Assembly (NCBI GenBank): GCA_018335755.1 | Contig: JAGXRK010000044.1 | Span: 1 to 64,000 of the forward strand | Length of the DNA stretch: 64,000 bases | From: Ignavibacterium sp. | Lineage (GTDB): Bacteria; Bacteroidota; Ignavibacteria; Ignavibacteriales; Ignavibacteriaceae | Reading direction: 5' to 3' | Translations under genes and position numbers: made by a program | Notes under the pieces: model-generated | Database searches by the model: none | What the model was told of the DNA's origin: nothing | The model's input: only the letters and a program-made list of their open reading frames with translations | In this document: positions 55,613 to 64,000 of the stretch, one piece after another | Numbering within the stretch: position 1 is the first letter of the stretch | Layout of the letters: the number at the start of each line of letters is the position of its first letter

Positions 55613-56236
55613 ATGAAAATCGAACTGACAGAAACTCAAAAAAACATTTTAGATTTTCTTATATATCAGATAAAAGGAAAAGGTATTCCGCCAACACTAG
55701 CAGATATTGCAAAACATTTTGGTTATAAAAACCGTGCAACTGTTCAGCAGCATTTACAAGCTATTGAAAAAAAAGGATATATCAGAAAAAACCCGAATCT
55801 TGCACGTGGAATTGAACTAACATTGGAGGATAAATTCTTTGTACCTAAACCTGTTTTAGGTGAGGTTGCTGCCGGAAATCCTTTAACTATTTATCCGGAT
55901 GCAATTGATACTGTTGAACTTCCAACCATAGCAAGGATGCCTAAGGATTCTTTTCTTCTTCGTGTAAAAGGGGATAGTTTGAAAGATGCATACATTTTCA
56001 GCGGAGATATTGTTATTGTAAATCCTAATCTTGAACCGAAAAACGGACAAATAGTTGCCGCTATTCTGGATGATGCTGCAGTAGTTAAACGGTTTTATAA
56101 AAAGAAAAATGAAATAGAACTTATTTCTGAAAACCCCGAATACAAACCGATAATAATTGATAAAAAGTATGCTTCATTCAAAATTGTAGGATTAGTTATC
56201 GGTGTTTACAGAAGTATGGATAAAAAGGCGGGATAA
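55613..56236 (+). CDS. lexA: LexA SOS repressor
   Basis: Transcriptional repressor of the SOS response, 207 residues from the chosen ATG. An earlier start would begin inside the promoter. The winged-helix domain (1-70) includes IPPTLADIAKHFGYKNRATVQQHL. The autoproteolytic peptidase domain is intact: cleavage site Ala87-Gly88 in EVAAGNP, nucleophile Ser122 in RVKGDSLKDA and general base Lys159 in AAVVKRFYK. RecA-stimulated self-cleavage should therefore work. A palindromic operator candidate lies upstream. DUF72 and dinB follow within 2 kb. Confidence 0.94.
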   Translation: MKIELTETQKNILDFLIYQIKGKGIPPTLADIAKHFGYKNRATVQQHLQAIEKKGYIRKNPNLARGIELTLEDKFFVPKPVLGEVAAGNPLTIYPDAIDTVELPTIARMPKDSFLLRVKGDSLKDAYIFSGDIVIVNPNLEPKNGQIVAAILDDAAVVKRFYKKKNEIELISENPEYKPIIIDKKYASFKIVGLVIGVYRSMDKKAG

Positions 56237-56308
56237 AATTTTAATGGTTGTAATTAATGGTTTTTCATTCCATCATACAATATCAATCATCAAATTATAA
56301 GGATTACA

Positions 56309-57172
56309 ATGAAAAAATTAATAGTCTTAATCTTCACTTTACTAATTGTGATAAATTATTCTGTAATTATTAAAGCTCAATGCTCCGATGCAGGTGTTTG
56401 TTCTGTCGGTGGACATTCTATGGAGCAGGAAAACAGAAGTCTTTTTAATATTTCAGCCTCATATAAATATGGTTATAGTGGTAAGGACGACGATGTAAAA
56501 TATAATTCATTTCAGGTTGGGGCACTTTATAATGTTTTAGAAAAAACATCACTTCAGTTTTCTATTCCATATAATATACAATCTGGTCCACTTGGTAATG
56601 TAAGTGGAATAGGTGATTTACTGGTAAGTGTAAATCAAAATCTATACTCAGATGAAAATTCCGGATTTGATGCATCTTTTGGTGTAAAACTCGCAACAGG
56701 GGATGATAATAAAGATAATCTTCCTATACCTTATCAATCCGGACTCGGCTCAAATGATATTTTGTTCGCAGTGAATTATAGTTATGATAAATTCAGTATC
56801 GGTGCAGGATACCAGCTTGCAGGCGGCAGGAATGAAAATTATTATCGGCTTGAAAGAGGCGATGATTTACTTTTAAGAGGTGCATATAGCTTCCAATTCG
56901 AAGAGTTCAGCATTACACCTCAACTTTTATTTATTAAACGATTGGCTAAATCAAGTATTATAGATACAACTAAAACAGAAGAAATTTTTGTAGAAATGGA
57001 AAACAGCGACCAGGCACAATTGAACCTGCTTGTGCTGACTAACTATCAGGTAAGCAACGATCTTTCATTGTTTTTTGATTTTGCTGTTCCTTTTATTAAA
57101 AGGGAAGTTAATGTTGATGGATTAACACGTGCATTCAGTGCTTCGCTTGGAGTTAAGTTTTCAATTAATTGA
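56309..57172 (+). CDS. Predicted outer-membrane beta-barrel protein
   Basis: Exported protein of 287 residues; signal peptide 1-23 (ending KAQ). It begins CSDAGVCSVGGH, with two cysteines that might form a disulphide or bind metal. The rest is a run of amphipathic strands with periodic turns (SIPYNIQSGPLGNVSGIGDLLV, LATGDDNKDNLP) of the kind seen in the broad 'MetA-pathway/transporter' outer-membrane family. It ends FSASLGVKFSIN. Substrate unknown. Located between lexA and DUF72 without evident connection to repair. Confidence 0.6.
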   Translation: MKKLIVLIFTLLIVINYSVIIKAQCSDAGVCSVGGHSMEQENRSLFNISASYKYGYSGKDDDVKYNSFQVGALYNVLEKTSLQFSIPYNIQSGPLGNVSGIGDLLVSVNQNLYSDENSGFDASFGVKLATGDDNKDNLPIPYQSGLGSNDILFAVNYSYDKFSIGAGYQLAGGRNENYYRLERGDDLLLRGAYSFQFEEFSITPQLLFIKRLAKSSIIDTTKTEEIFVEMENSDQAQLNLLVLTNYQVSNDLSLFFDFAVPFIKREVNVDGLTRAFSASLGVKFSIN

Positions 57173-57256
57173 TCTTCATGTTATTTATGATTTTGCTAAG
57201 TACAAATAATTAACAAAAGTGTTAACCGTGTGTATTTATTAAATTGATATTGAAAT

Positions 57257-58141
57257 ATGCCAAAATACAATATCGGTACAGCCGGATGGTCCTATAAGGA
57301 CTGGGTGCCAAACTTTTATCCTAAAAACCAATCAGTCAGATTTGACTGGCTTCAGTTTTACTCACACTACTTCAATTGTGTGGAGGTTAATGCAAGCTAC
57401 TATACTTATTTAAGTCCGCGTATTGTTGATGGATGGATCAAAAAAGTTTCGGATGCCGATGATTTTATCTTTCATATAAAGCTGCACCAGGATTTTACTC
57501 ACAAGAGAAAATATGATGAACAGAACGTTAAAGCTGTTCGTTATAACCTGGATTTGTTAAAAAAATCTGAACGGCTTGGCGGATTGCTGATTCAGTTTCC
57601 GTATTCATTTCCATTCGATGGTAGTTCTGTTGAGCATATTCAAAAGCTTAGAGATATTTTCCCCGATATAAGCTGCTTTATAGAAGTTCGCCATTCATCG
57701 TGGAATAACAATCGTGTTTATGAATTCTTTAAAGAAAACGATCTAACTTTCTGTACTATAGATCAGCCGCAAATTGGACAGGCAATAGAGTTTGAACCGG
57801 TTATTACAAATGATAAAGCATATATACGTTTTCACGGAAGAAATGTTGAAGCATGGAAAAAATCCCTTTCTAACTTTGGCAAGAAACAGACATATGAAGA
57901 ACAGAGTTCACGCTACAGTTATCTATACTCCCCCGGTGAGTTAATCGAAATTGAACAGAAGATAAAATCCATTCAGCAAAAAGTCAAAGAAGTTAATGTA
58001 ATAATGAATAACCATCCACAGGGTGATGCTGTAGCAAATGCATTCGAGTTAATTCATCTGCTCGAGAATAAAACAAAAGTTGAAATGCCTCCTACAATTA
58101 TAAAAGCTTATCCCAGATTGGAAGAAATATTAGTTAATTAG
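57257..58141 (+). CDS. DUF72 (YecE-family) TIM-barrel protein
   Basis: DUF72 protein of 294 residues, complete. Signature segments: IGTAGWSYKDWVPNFYP at the N-terminus, YFNCVEVNASYYTYLS, LLIQFPYSF, FIEVRHSSW, AYIRFHGRN and VNVIMNNHPQGDAVANA. The fold is a TIM barrel with unknown reaction; neighbours elsewhere suggest nucleic-acid metabolism. It precedes dinB by 30 bases, so it is likely co-transcribed with it, perhaps as part of an SOS-linked group together with the nearby lexA. Confidence 0.9.
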   Translation: MPKYNIGTAGWSYKDWVPNFYPKNQSVRFDWLQFYSHYFNCVEVNASYYTYLSPRIVDGWIKKVSDADDFIFHIKLHQDFTHKRKYDEQNVKAVRYNLDLLKKSERLGGLLIQFPYSFPFDGSSVEHIQKLRDIFPDISCFIEVRHSSWNNNRVYEFFKENDLTFCTIDQPQIGQAIEFEPVITNDKAYIRFHGRNVEAWKKSLSNFGKKQTYEEQSSRYSYLYSPGELIEIEQKIKSIQQKVKEVNVIMNNHPQGDAVANAFELIHLLENKTKVEMPPTIIKAYPRLEEILVN

Positions 58142-58171
58142 AAATTTTTGAATTTTTACTTTTGACTTTTA

Positions 58172-59362
58172 ATGCGAACAATTTTTCACTTAGACCTTGA
58201 TGCATTCTTCGTTTCAGTAGAGAGAATTCTCGATCCCAAACTTAACGGCAAACCTGTTATTGTTGGCGGCGATCCGAAATACGGCAGGGGAGTGGTAGCT
58301 GCCTGTTCTTATGAAGCCCGTAAGTTTGGTTTACATTCTGCTATGCCTATAAGGACTGCTTATAAACTTTGTCCACACGGAATTTATATGCACGGACATG
58401 GTGATGAATACACCCGTTTTTCCAAAGCAGTAAAAAGCATTTTAGAACAATATGTACCTCTCATTGAGCAAGCTTCTATTGATGAATTCTATCTTGATAT
58501 GACAGGAACACAAAGAATGTACGGATCTATGTTTGCATTTGCATCACGTATTCAAAAAGAAATCTTGAATAAGCTGCAACTGCCTTGTTCAATCGGGATT
58601 GGCAGCAATAAAACTGTTGCTAAAATTGGTTCCGATTGTATGAAGCCAACCGGAATAACTTATATTCTTCCGGGAATGGAAAAAGAATTCCTTGCTCCAA
58701 TGCAGGTTGAAACAATTCCCGGTGTTGGAAAAGTTATGAAGCAAAGTCTGAACGCACGAGGGATTTATAGAATTGGTGATATAACAAAACTTCCGTCAGA
58801 TTATTTATCCGCTGCATTTGGAAAATATGGAGTTGATCTATGGAGGAAAGCTCACGGAGAGGGGACAGAATATCTTACAATTCAAAGAACTAGAAAAAGC
58901 ATTTCGCGCGAAAATACTTTTGGGAATGACATAACCAGCGAAGAAGAGCTAAAAAATAATTTATTTTATCTTACAGGAAAAGTCTGCCAGAGTTTAAGGA
59001 ACAAAGGATGGGAAGCATCTACGGTTGATATAAAACTTCGTTATACTGATTTTCAGACATTAACACGTTCTAAAACAATCAAACCAAGCGATGATGATAA
59101 AATTATTTTTGAAACGGCATGGAACCTGATGAAAAAAGCACGCAACAGAAGAGTCGGGGTCAGATTGATTGGAGTGAGTATCACGAACTTTTCTCCTTTT
59201 AATGAACAGGAATATTTGTTTGAAGATTACGAGGTTAAAAGAAAAAAAATGCTTAGAGCAGTTACACGTGTCCGGGATAAGTTTGGATATGAATCATTAC
59301 TAATTGGCTGTGCAAAGCTGGAAAAAGATATAATACGACAAAAGAATTATTTCAAAGTTTAG
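58172..59362 (+). CDS. dinB: DNA polymerase IV (Y-family translesion polymerase)
   Basis: Error-prone translesion DNA polymerase of 396 residues, full length. Catalytic carboxylates lie in FHLDLDAFFVSVE and in QASIDEFYLDMT. SIGIGSNKTVAKIGSD and the helix-hairpin-helix VETIPGVGKVMKQ follow, and the little-finger domain runs to about 360. I see no clear C-terminal clamp-binding QxxL[FL] motif beyond NEQEYLFEDY (QEYLF), which might serve. Operon-like position after DUF72 and 1.9 kb from lexA. Confidence 0.93.
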   Translation: MRTIFHLDLDAFFVSVERILDPKLNGKPVIVGGDPKYGRGVVAACSYEARKFGLHSAMPIRTAYKLCPHGIYMHGHGDEYTRFSKAVKSILEQYVPLIEQASIDEFYLDMTGTQRMYGSMFAFASRIQKEILNKLQLPCSIGIGSNKTVAKIGSDCMKPTGITYILPGMEKEFLAPMQVETIPGVGKVMKQSLNARGIYRIGDITKLPSDYLSAAFGKYGVDLWRKAHGEGTEYLTIQRTRKSISRENTFGNDITSEEELKNNLFYLTGKVCQSLRNKGWEASTVDIKLRYTDFQTLTRSKTIKPSDDDKIIFETAWNLMKKARNRRVGVRLIGVSITNFSPFNEQEYLFEDYEVKRKKMLRAVTRVRDKFGYESLLIGCAKLEKDIIRQKNYFKV

Positions 59363-59365
59363 CTT

Positions 59366-59406
59366 TAAAATTTACTTGCCCTTGGGGGAAGGATTAAGGA
59401 TGGGGT
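59366..59406. repeat. Short palindromic repeat of the GCCCTTGGGGGAAGG type
   Basis: Intergenic element with TTGCCCTTGGGGGAAGGATTAAGG followed by ATGGGG (quoted in part as GCCCTTGGGGGAAGG). Related short sequences occur near 4412 and 13600-13640. It may be a degenerate dispersed repeat or a converging-gene terminator. Confidence 0.4.
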
Positions 59407-59408
59407 TC

Positions 59409-59753
59409 TTACCCCGGAGGCCAATTCATTTTTCTGCCGCCAAGAAGATGAAGATGCAAATGATAAACTTCCTGTCCACCATTGTACCCGCAATTAAAAA
59501 CTAATCTGAATCCATCGTCGGCAATTCCCATCTCTTTTGCAATATTATTTGCTGTGTCCAGCATCTCCCCGAGTAAAAGGGAGTGCTCACTTCCATTTAA
59601 ATCCGTTACTTTTGGTATTTCAATTTTGGGAATAATAAGTAAATGAACAGGTGCCTGAGGTTTGATATCCTTAAAAGCCAGAACATTTTCAGATTCATAA
59701 ACTATATCAGCAGGAATTTCTTTATTAATAATTTTAGAAAAGATAGTAGACAT
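59409..59753 (-). CDS. Histidine-triad (HinT-like) protein
   Basis: HIT protein of 114 residues, the compact HinT type that hydrolyses adenosine phosphoramidates. N-terminal TIFSKIINKEIPADIVYE, LIIPKIEIPKVTDL in the middle, FNCGYNGGQEVYHLHLHLLGG with the His triad (HLHLHLL) at the end. It starts with a TAATG overlap on the stop of the NtrC-type gene, so it is the last gene of a three-gene unit. The N-terminal zinc-binding cysteines of the other HIT protein (25939) are absent. Confidence 0.92.
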   Translation of the reverse strand: MSTIFSKIINKEIPADIVYESENVLAFKDIKPQAPVHLLIIPKIEIPKVTDLNGSEHSLLLGEMLDTANNIAKEMGIADDGFRLVFNCGYNGGQEVYHLHLHLLGGRKMNWPPG

Positions 59754-61108
59754 TAATCCTCCTTTTCTATTTCATACTTTTTCATTTTATTATAAAGATG
59801 ACTTCGCTGAATATCCAGAACTTCTGCTGTCTTGCTGATGTTCCAGTCATTTTCACGCAACTGTTTTAGAATAAATGCTTTTTCAGCTTTCTCCTTAAAT
59901 TCCTGGAATGAATTACTGGTATCAATAAGATCATCTATAGAGGCTTGTCCAATTGAGTACAGAAATTCAATCTCCTTTTTAGTAATCTCTTTTTTATCTA
60001 CAAGTATTATAATTCTCTCAACAGCATTTCTGAGTTCCCTTACATTACCACTCCATTGCAAAGTTTGCAGAAACTTTATTGCATCGTCCGTGAATCTTAT
60101 TTTTGGTTTTTTATGTTTGTTTGTAATATCTGTAGCAAAATGTTCTGTCAGAACAGGTATATCCTCAATTCTTTCGCGAAGTGGGGGAAGTTGAAGCGGG
60201 ATTACATTTAACCTGTGATACAGATCTTCTCTGAATGTTCCTTTTTCAATTTCTTCTTTAAGGTTTTTATTTGTTGCAGAAACAATTCTTACATCCACAT
60301 CAATCTTTTTTCCGCTGCCTACTCTCTCAATCTTTCCATCTTCAATAGCACGTAAGACTTTTGCCTGTGCCTGCGGACTCATATCAGCGACTTCATCAAG
60401 AAAAATTGTTCCATTGTTAGCCAGTTCAAACCTTCCGATCCGTTGTGATACTGCGCCTGTAAAAGAACCTTTCTCATGTCCGAACAATTCCGATTCGATT
60501 AATTCATTAGGAATTGCAGCACAATTCACTTCAACAAAAGGCTTATCTTTTCTTGAGCTCTTACTGTGTATAGCTCTGGCTACAAGTTCTTTACCGGTTC
60601 CGTTTTCACCGGTAATTAAAACTCTTGTATCAAGCGGAGCAACACGTTCAATAATTTCAAGAACCTGCATCATTGCTTTGCTTCTACCGAGAATTTCACC
60701 GCTGCCTAGAAGAGACATTTTAATTTCTTTATTCTCAAGTATCAGGTTAGCCTGTTCAACAGCATTCCTTACACTGATAACAAGTTTTTCACGGTCAATT
60801 GGTTTTTCGATGAAGTCGAATGCCCCAAGCTTGGTTGCCTGAATTGCATTCTCCAAACTTCCATGTGCTGATATGATTATGACAGAAGTTTCCGGTTTTG
60901 CATCTTTAACTTTTTTAAGTACCTCAAAGCCATTCATTTCCGGCATTTGAATATCGAGAAGCAGAGCCACAAACTCTCCAACACTGATTTTTTCAAGTCC
61001 TTCCAGTGCACTTGTAGTATATTGCGGCTGATACCCTTCGTATTCGAGTATCATTTGAATACTTTCGCAAATTTCTTTTTCGTCGTCTATAATTAAAATT
61101 GATTTCAT
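59753..61108 (-). CDS. NtrC-family sigma-54-dependent response regulator
   Basis: Transcription activator of 451 residues. Receiver domain (1-120) with the phospho-acceptor Asp52 in LLLDIQMPEMNG. AAA+ domain (about 140-370) with Walker A GENGTGKE and the sigma-54 contact loop GSFTGA, and HEKGSFTGAV intact. A Fis-type helix-turn-helix is at the end (NDWNISKTAEVLDIQRSHLYNKMKKY, in part). It therefore activates sigma-54 promoters. No cognate histidine kinase is adjacent. Start overlaps the stop of the upstream gene (ATGA). Confidence 0.93.
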   Translation of the reverse strand: MKSILIIDDEKEICESIQMILEYEGYQPQYTTSALEGLEKISVGEFVALLLDIQMPEMNGFEVLKKVKDAKPETSVIIISAHGSLENAIQATKLGAFDFIEKPIDREKLVISVRNAVEQANLILENKEIKMSLLGSGEILGRSKAMMQVLEIIERVAPLDTRVLITGENGTGKELVARAIHSKSSRKDKPFVEVNCAAIPNELIESELFGHEKGSFTGAVSQRIGRFELANNGTIFLDEVADMSPQAQAKVLRAIEDGKIERVGSGKKIDVDVRIVSATNKNLKEEIEKGTFREDLYHRLNVIPLQLPPLRERIEDIPVLTEHFATDITNKHKKPKIRFTDDAIKFLQTLQWSGNVRELRNAVERIIILVDKKEITKKEIEFLYSIGQASIDDLIDTSNSFQEFKEKAEKAFILKQLRENDWNISKTAEVLDIQRSHLYNKMKKYEIEKED

Positions 61109-61752
61109 AAAATGATTCTGATATATCTGAGTGATCTTAAGAAAATTATTTGTGACGGCAAAATTGTTTTGTCTTCTTTTAATATTTTACCGAATAATCT
61201 GCCGTATTCATTCACATCCAGGTCTCTATAATCAATGGCAGATTGAACTTTAAAACTTTCTTCAAAAGCCTCTACAAAATAACCAATTAGCTCTCCCAAA
61301 TCAAAGAACCTTGACTCATAGGATAGAAATGCACTTCCGAAAAAATGAGCTAATTTATCTTTATCACCATAATCGGATGATGGTGAATCAAGAAACAGAT
61401 ACTTTGGAAGTTTATTGTTTTTTTTGTGGAATGTTTCTTCATCAGCGGATAGTAACGGATAATTTAAAACAAAGTTAATTAACGGAATCTGGACAGGAAC
61501 TTCCCTATAAGGTACAGTTGCAAACATCAGGGCAAGTAAGGCTTCTGAATAATGGAAGTCGGCAGCTTTTGCTGCAACAGAATAAATTGAATCTGTAGCT
61601 GCAATATCTCCGATTTTATTTTTCAGGCTATTAAAGTCCTCTGATCCAATATACGCTGATATGTAATTAACATATTTAGAGAGTTTGCTTTGTTGAGCAG
61701 AGAGGGAAATTGTTAATATTAAGCAGGTAAATATAATTTTCATTTTTATCAC
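61105..61752 (-). CDS. Exported protein of unknown function upstream of the NtrC regulator
   Basis: 215 residues with a signal peptide (about 3-20, ending SLSAQ; the second Met may be the true start). No family recognised. Features include helical segments, DKLAHFFGSAFLSYESRFFDLG, which contains the HFFGS motif seen in some periplasmic or membrane-peripheral proteins, and a conserved-looking DYRDLDVNEYGRLFG near the end. Being first in a unit with an NtrC-type regulator and a HIT protein does not reveal its task. Confidence 0.5.
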   Translation of the reverse strand: MIKMKIIFTCLILTISLSAQQSKLSKYVNYISAYIGSEDFNSLKNKIGDIAATDSIYSVAAKAADFHYSEALLALMFATVPYREVPVQIPLINFVLNYPLLSADEETFHKKNNKLPKYLFLDSPSSDYGDKDKLAHFFGSAFLSYESRFFDLGELIGYFVEAFEESFKVQSAIDYRDLDVNEYGRLFGKILKEDKTILPSQIIFLRSLRYIRIIL

Positions 61753-61839
61753 AAGGATCTGCCTACTTTACAGACAGACACCTTGTACAATATGTTAACT
61801 AATAACTGCACGCGCATCGCTGTCTAAATGAAATATACC

Positions 61840-63495
61840 TTAGGTCTGGATAACACCGGGGTTAAATCTTGGTATCTCAGGATTGTTATTTGCAACCTCT
61901 ATACACATTGAAATCCAGTCACGGGTTTTTGCAGGTTCAATTATTTCATCAATCCATAATCTTGCAGCAGCATAGTACGGCGTACTTTTTTCATTGTAGG
62001 ATTTGAGAATATCATTCAATAATTTTTTCCTCTCTTCATCACTAAACTTATTACCGCTTTTCTCTTCCTGCTTAAGTTTTATATCAAGCAGAACACTGCC
62101 GGCCTGATTTCCTCCCATAACAGATATTTTGGCATTTGGATAAGCAAAAATGAATCTCGGATCATAAGCTTTACCGCACATTGCATAGTTTCCGGCACCG
62201 AAGCTATTTCCTGTAATAATTGTTATTTTGGGAACAACAGAGTTTGCAACTGCATTTACCATCTTAGCGCCATCTTTAATAATGCCGCCCTGTTCAGCTT
62301 TGCTGCCAACCATAAAACCTGTTACATCTTGTAAAAACAATAAAGGAATTTTTTTCTGATTACAATTCATTATAAATCTTGTAGCCTTATCTGCTGAATC
62401 AGAATAAATAACCCCTCCGACCTGCATTTCACCATGCTCATTTTTAACCACGTTTCTTTGATTTGCCACAATTCCAACTGCCCAGCCATCAATTCTGGCG
62501 TATGCGGTAATTATTGTTTTTCCAAAACCTGCCTTGTATTCATCAATCTCTGAGTTATCAACAATTCTTGCTAATAGTTCATAAGTATCATATGGTTTAA
62601 TTGTATCTTCAGGCAAAACACCCAGAATATCTTTCTGTTCATAATTAGGTAGATTACTTTCGATCCTGTCAAAACCAGCTTTTCCATTCTTTCCAAATTT
62701 TGAAACCAAGCTTCTTATTTGCTTAATACATTCTTCATCGTTCTTCATTATATAATCAGTAACGCCGGAAATATTTGATTGAACTTTAGCACCGCCAAGA
62801 CTTTCATTATCAATTACTTCACCAATTGCTGCTCTTACAAGATGAGATCCAGCAAGAAAAACGGAACCCTCACCTTCCACAATCAAAGCTTCATCGGACA
62901 TTATTGGTAAGTAAGCACCGCCGGCAACACAAGGTCCCATTATAGCTGCAATCTGTGGAATTCCTGTTGATGACATTTTAGCATTGTTACGGAATATTCT
63001 TCCGAAGTGCTCTTTATCCGGAAAAATTTCATCCTGTAATGGAAGAAAAACGCCGGCGCTATCTACCAGATAGATAATTGGAAGGCGATTCTCCATAGCA
63101 ATTTCCTGAGCGCGTAAATTCTTTTTTGCAGTAATCGGAAACCAGGCACCGGCTTTAACTGTTGCATCATTAGCAACGATTACACAATTGCGGTTATGAA
63201 TTTTTCCGATTCCATATACAGTTCCCGATGATGGCGCTCCGCCATATTCTTCGTACATTCCAAAGGCAGCAAAAGTGCTTAGTTCAAAAAACTTTTTTGG
63301 ATCATCAATAAGAATGTCTATTCTTTCTCGGGCAGTAAGCTTTCCTTTGGCTTTATGTTTTTCAATGGCTTTTTTGCCGCCGCCTTCTGAAATTTTAACT
63401 TTTGCAGCTTCAAGCTTTCTGATTAACTCTTTTTGAAAATCATCTCTTTTTAGGAAAGATTCGTTTTGAATTGTTTGTGTGCCTATTTGCTTCAT
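61840..63495 (-). CDS. Acyl-CoA carboxylase carboxyltransferase (beta) subunit
   Basis: Biotin-dependent carboxyltransferase subunit of 551 residues in the methylcrotonyl/propionyl-CoA carboxylase group. The N-terminal half contains KGKLTARERIDILIDDP and the acyl-CoA site SSTGIPQIAAIMGPCVAGGAYLP (quoted in part). The C-terminal half has the biotin site with VTGFMVGSKAEQGGIIKDGAKM-like segments (VTGFMVGSKAEQ) and NSFGAGNYAMCGKAYDP. FLAGSHLVRAAIGEV fits MccB-type enzymes better than PccB, but substrate is not certain. Together with the acyl-CoA dehydrogenase 4 bases upstream, it suggests leucine or other branched-chain degradation. The biotin-carrying alpha subunit is not in view. Confidence 0.88.
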   Translation of the reverse strand: MKQIGTQTIQNESFLKRDDFQKELIRKLEAAKVKISEGGGKKAIEKHKAKGKLTARERIDILIDDPKKFFELSTFAAFGMYEEYGGAPSSGTVYGIGKIHNRNCVIVANDATVKAGAWFPITAKKNLRAQEIAMENRLPIIYLVDSAGVFLPLQDEIFPDKEHFGRIFRNNAKMSSTGIPQIAAIMGPCVAGGAYLPIMSDEALIVEGEGSVFLAGSHLVRAAIGEVIDNESLGGAKVQSNISGVTDYIMKNDEECIKQIRSLVSKFGKNGKAGFDRIESNLPNYEQKDILGVLPEDTIKPYDTYELLARIVDNSEIDEYKAGFGKTIITAYARIDGWAVGIVANQRNVVKNEHGEMQVGGVIYSDSADKATRFIMNCNQKKIPLLFLQDVTGFMVGSKAEQGGIIKDGAKMVNAVANSVVPKITIITGNSFGAGNYAMCGKAYDPRFIFAYPNAKISVMGGNQAGSVLLDIKLKQEEKSGNKFSDEERKKLLNDILKSYNEKSTPYYAAARLWIDEIIEPAKTRDWISMCIEVANNNPEIPRFNPGVIQT

Positions 63496-63499
63496 AGAA

Positions 63500-64000
63500 T
63501 TAGTCTTTCAGTAAATCCCTTGCAATTACAATTCGTTGAATTTCCGAAGTACCTTCTCCAATGGTGAGAAGTTTTACATCACGATAAAATTTTTCAACAG
63601 GGTATTCTTTAATAAAACCATAACCTCCAAAAATCTGAATAGCTTCATTAGCAGCTTTTTCAGCAATCTCACTTGCAAATAGTTTAGCTTCTGCGGCTTC
63701 TTTTGTATTAGGTATGTTATGATCTTTCATATAAGCAGCACGGAAAGTGAGCATTCTGGCAGCTTCAATGTTTGTCTGCATATCTGCAAGTTTAAATTGA
63801 ATTGCCTGAAATTCAGAAAGATGCTTGTTGAATTGTTTTCGTTCGTTTGAATACTTAATTGAAGCATCGAGGCAGCCCTGTGCAAGCCCAACACTAAGTG
63901 CTGCAATGGAAATTCTTCCGCCTTCCAGTACCTGCATCGAATTAATGAAACCCATACCTTCTTCACCGAGAAGATTTTCAGAAGGGATCTTGCAATTTTC
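63500..64000 (-). CDS. Acyl-CoA dehydrogenase, C-terminal part (cut by window end)
   Basis: The reading frame runs open to the last base of the window, so the N-terminal half lies outside. Visible are the C-terminal helical domain segments [41 protein letters not shown] and [20 protein letters not shown], and the ending [14 protein letters not shown]. These are the FAD- and substrate-site motifs of acyl-CoA dehydrogenases such as isovaleryl-CoA dehydrogenase. An internal ATG at 63955 is not the start. Gene order with a MccB-like subunit agrees with leucine catabolism. Confidence 0.92.
   Translation of the reverse strand, partial: ENCKIPSENLLGEEGMGFINSMQVLEGGRISIAALSVGLAQGCLDASIKYSNERKQFNKHLSEFQAIQFKLADMQTNIEAARMLTFRAAYMKDHNIPNTKEAAEAKLFASEIAEKAANEAIQIFGGYGFIKEYPVEKFYRDVKLLTIGEGTSEIQRIVIARDLLKD

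Overview
The window looks like chromosomal DNA from an AT-rich member of the Ignavibacteria (Bacteroidota/Chlorobi group). Two secreted proteins end in a type IX secretion (T9SS) type A sorting domain with the QNYPNPFNPST signature. A full Bacteroidetes-style Bat aerotolerance operon is present, and many genes encode outer-membrane beta-barrels or lipoproteins. Assignment below phylum level is inference. I saw no rRNA, tRNA or CRISPR array.

Layout. Positions 1-4336 hold a chromosomal integron: an IntI-type integrase (3305-4336, minus), a putative attI next to its 3' end, and a cassette array running leftwards out of the window. The array has three attC sites, a cassette for an exported carbohydrate-binding-like protein, a cassette for a DUF2268-like lipoprotein protease, and two diverged copies of an ORF-less cassette. 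The integrase points the same way as its cassettes ('reverse' integron). After a minisatellite and an outer-membrane protein gene, 6310-7732 is an array of REP-like palindromic repeats surrounding one GIY-YIG nuclease gene. Next come a HAD phosphatase, a degenerate phosphoesterase/PQQ-propeller protein and a sialidase-fold T9SS protein.

Positions 12615-20860 are the moxR-DUF58-BatD-like-batA-batB-batC-batD-batE operon. They are followed by a housekeeping run (STAS-like protein, M48 protease, PlsC, GatC, KdsB, D-cysteine desulfhydrase-like enzyme, HIT protein, B12-binding mutase subunit), interrupted by a four-helix-bundle (IVP/S23) gene. Then come a giant T9SS protein, a multi-PAS/GAF histidine kinase, a PcrA/UvrD helicase, a phosphofructokinase with PPi-type motifs, two Na+ symporters, a fatty-acid-hydroxylase-like protein and a GH9 lipoprotein.

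Positions 42550-51292 form what looks like a synthase-dependent exopolysaccharide locus: a KaiC/RecA-like ATPase with an altered Walker A, a TPR/beta-barrel porin, a PgaC-like processive glycosyltransferase, a small membrane protein, a deacetylase-fold protein that seems to lack catalytic residues, and a paralogue of its GATase-like domain. It combines Pga-like and Pel-like parts and is one of the more novel candidates here. A decayed fibronectin-III pseudogene follows, then a hybrid kinase-like protein whose ATP-binding domain is degenerate. The right end carries an SOS/repair group (lexA with a palindromic operator candidate, DUF72, dinB), an NtrC-type regulator with a HIT protein, and acyl-CoA carboxylase and acyl-CoA dehydrogenase genes. 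The last gene is cut by the window edge.

Main points for follow-up: the reverse integron with its duplicated ORF-less cassette, the GIY-YIG gene inside a REP array, and the unusual exopolysaccharide locus. All functional calls come from reading motifs by eye; no database search was run.
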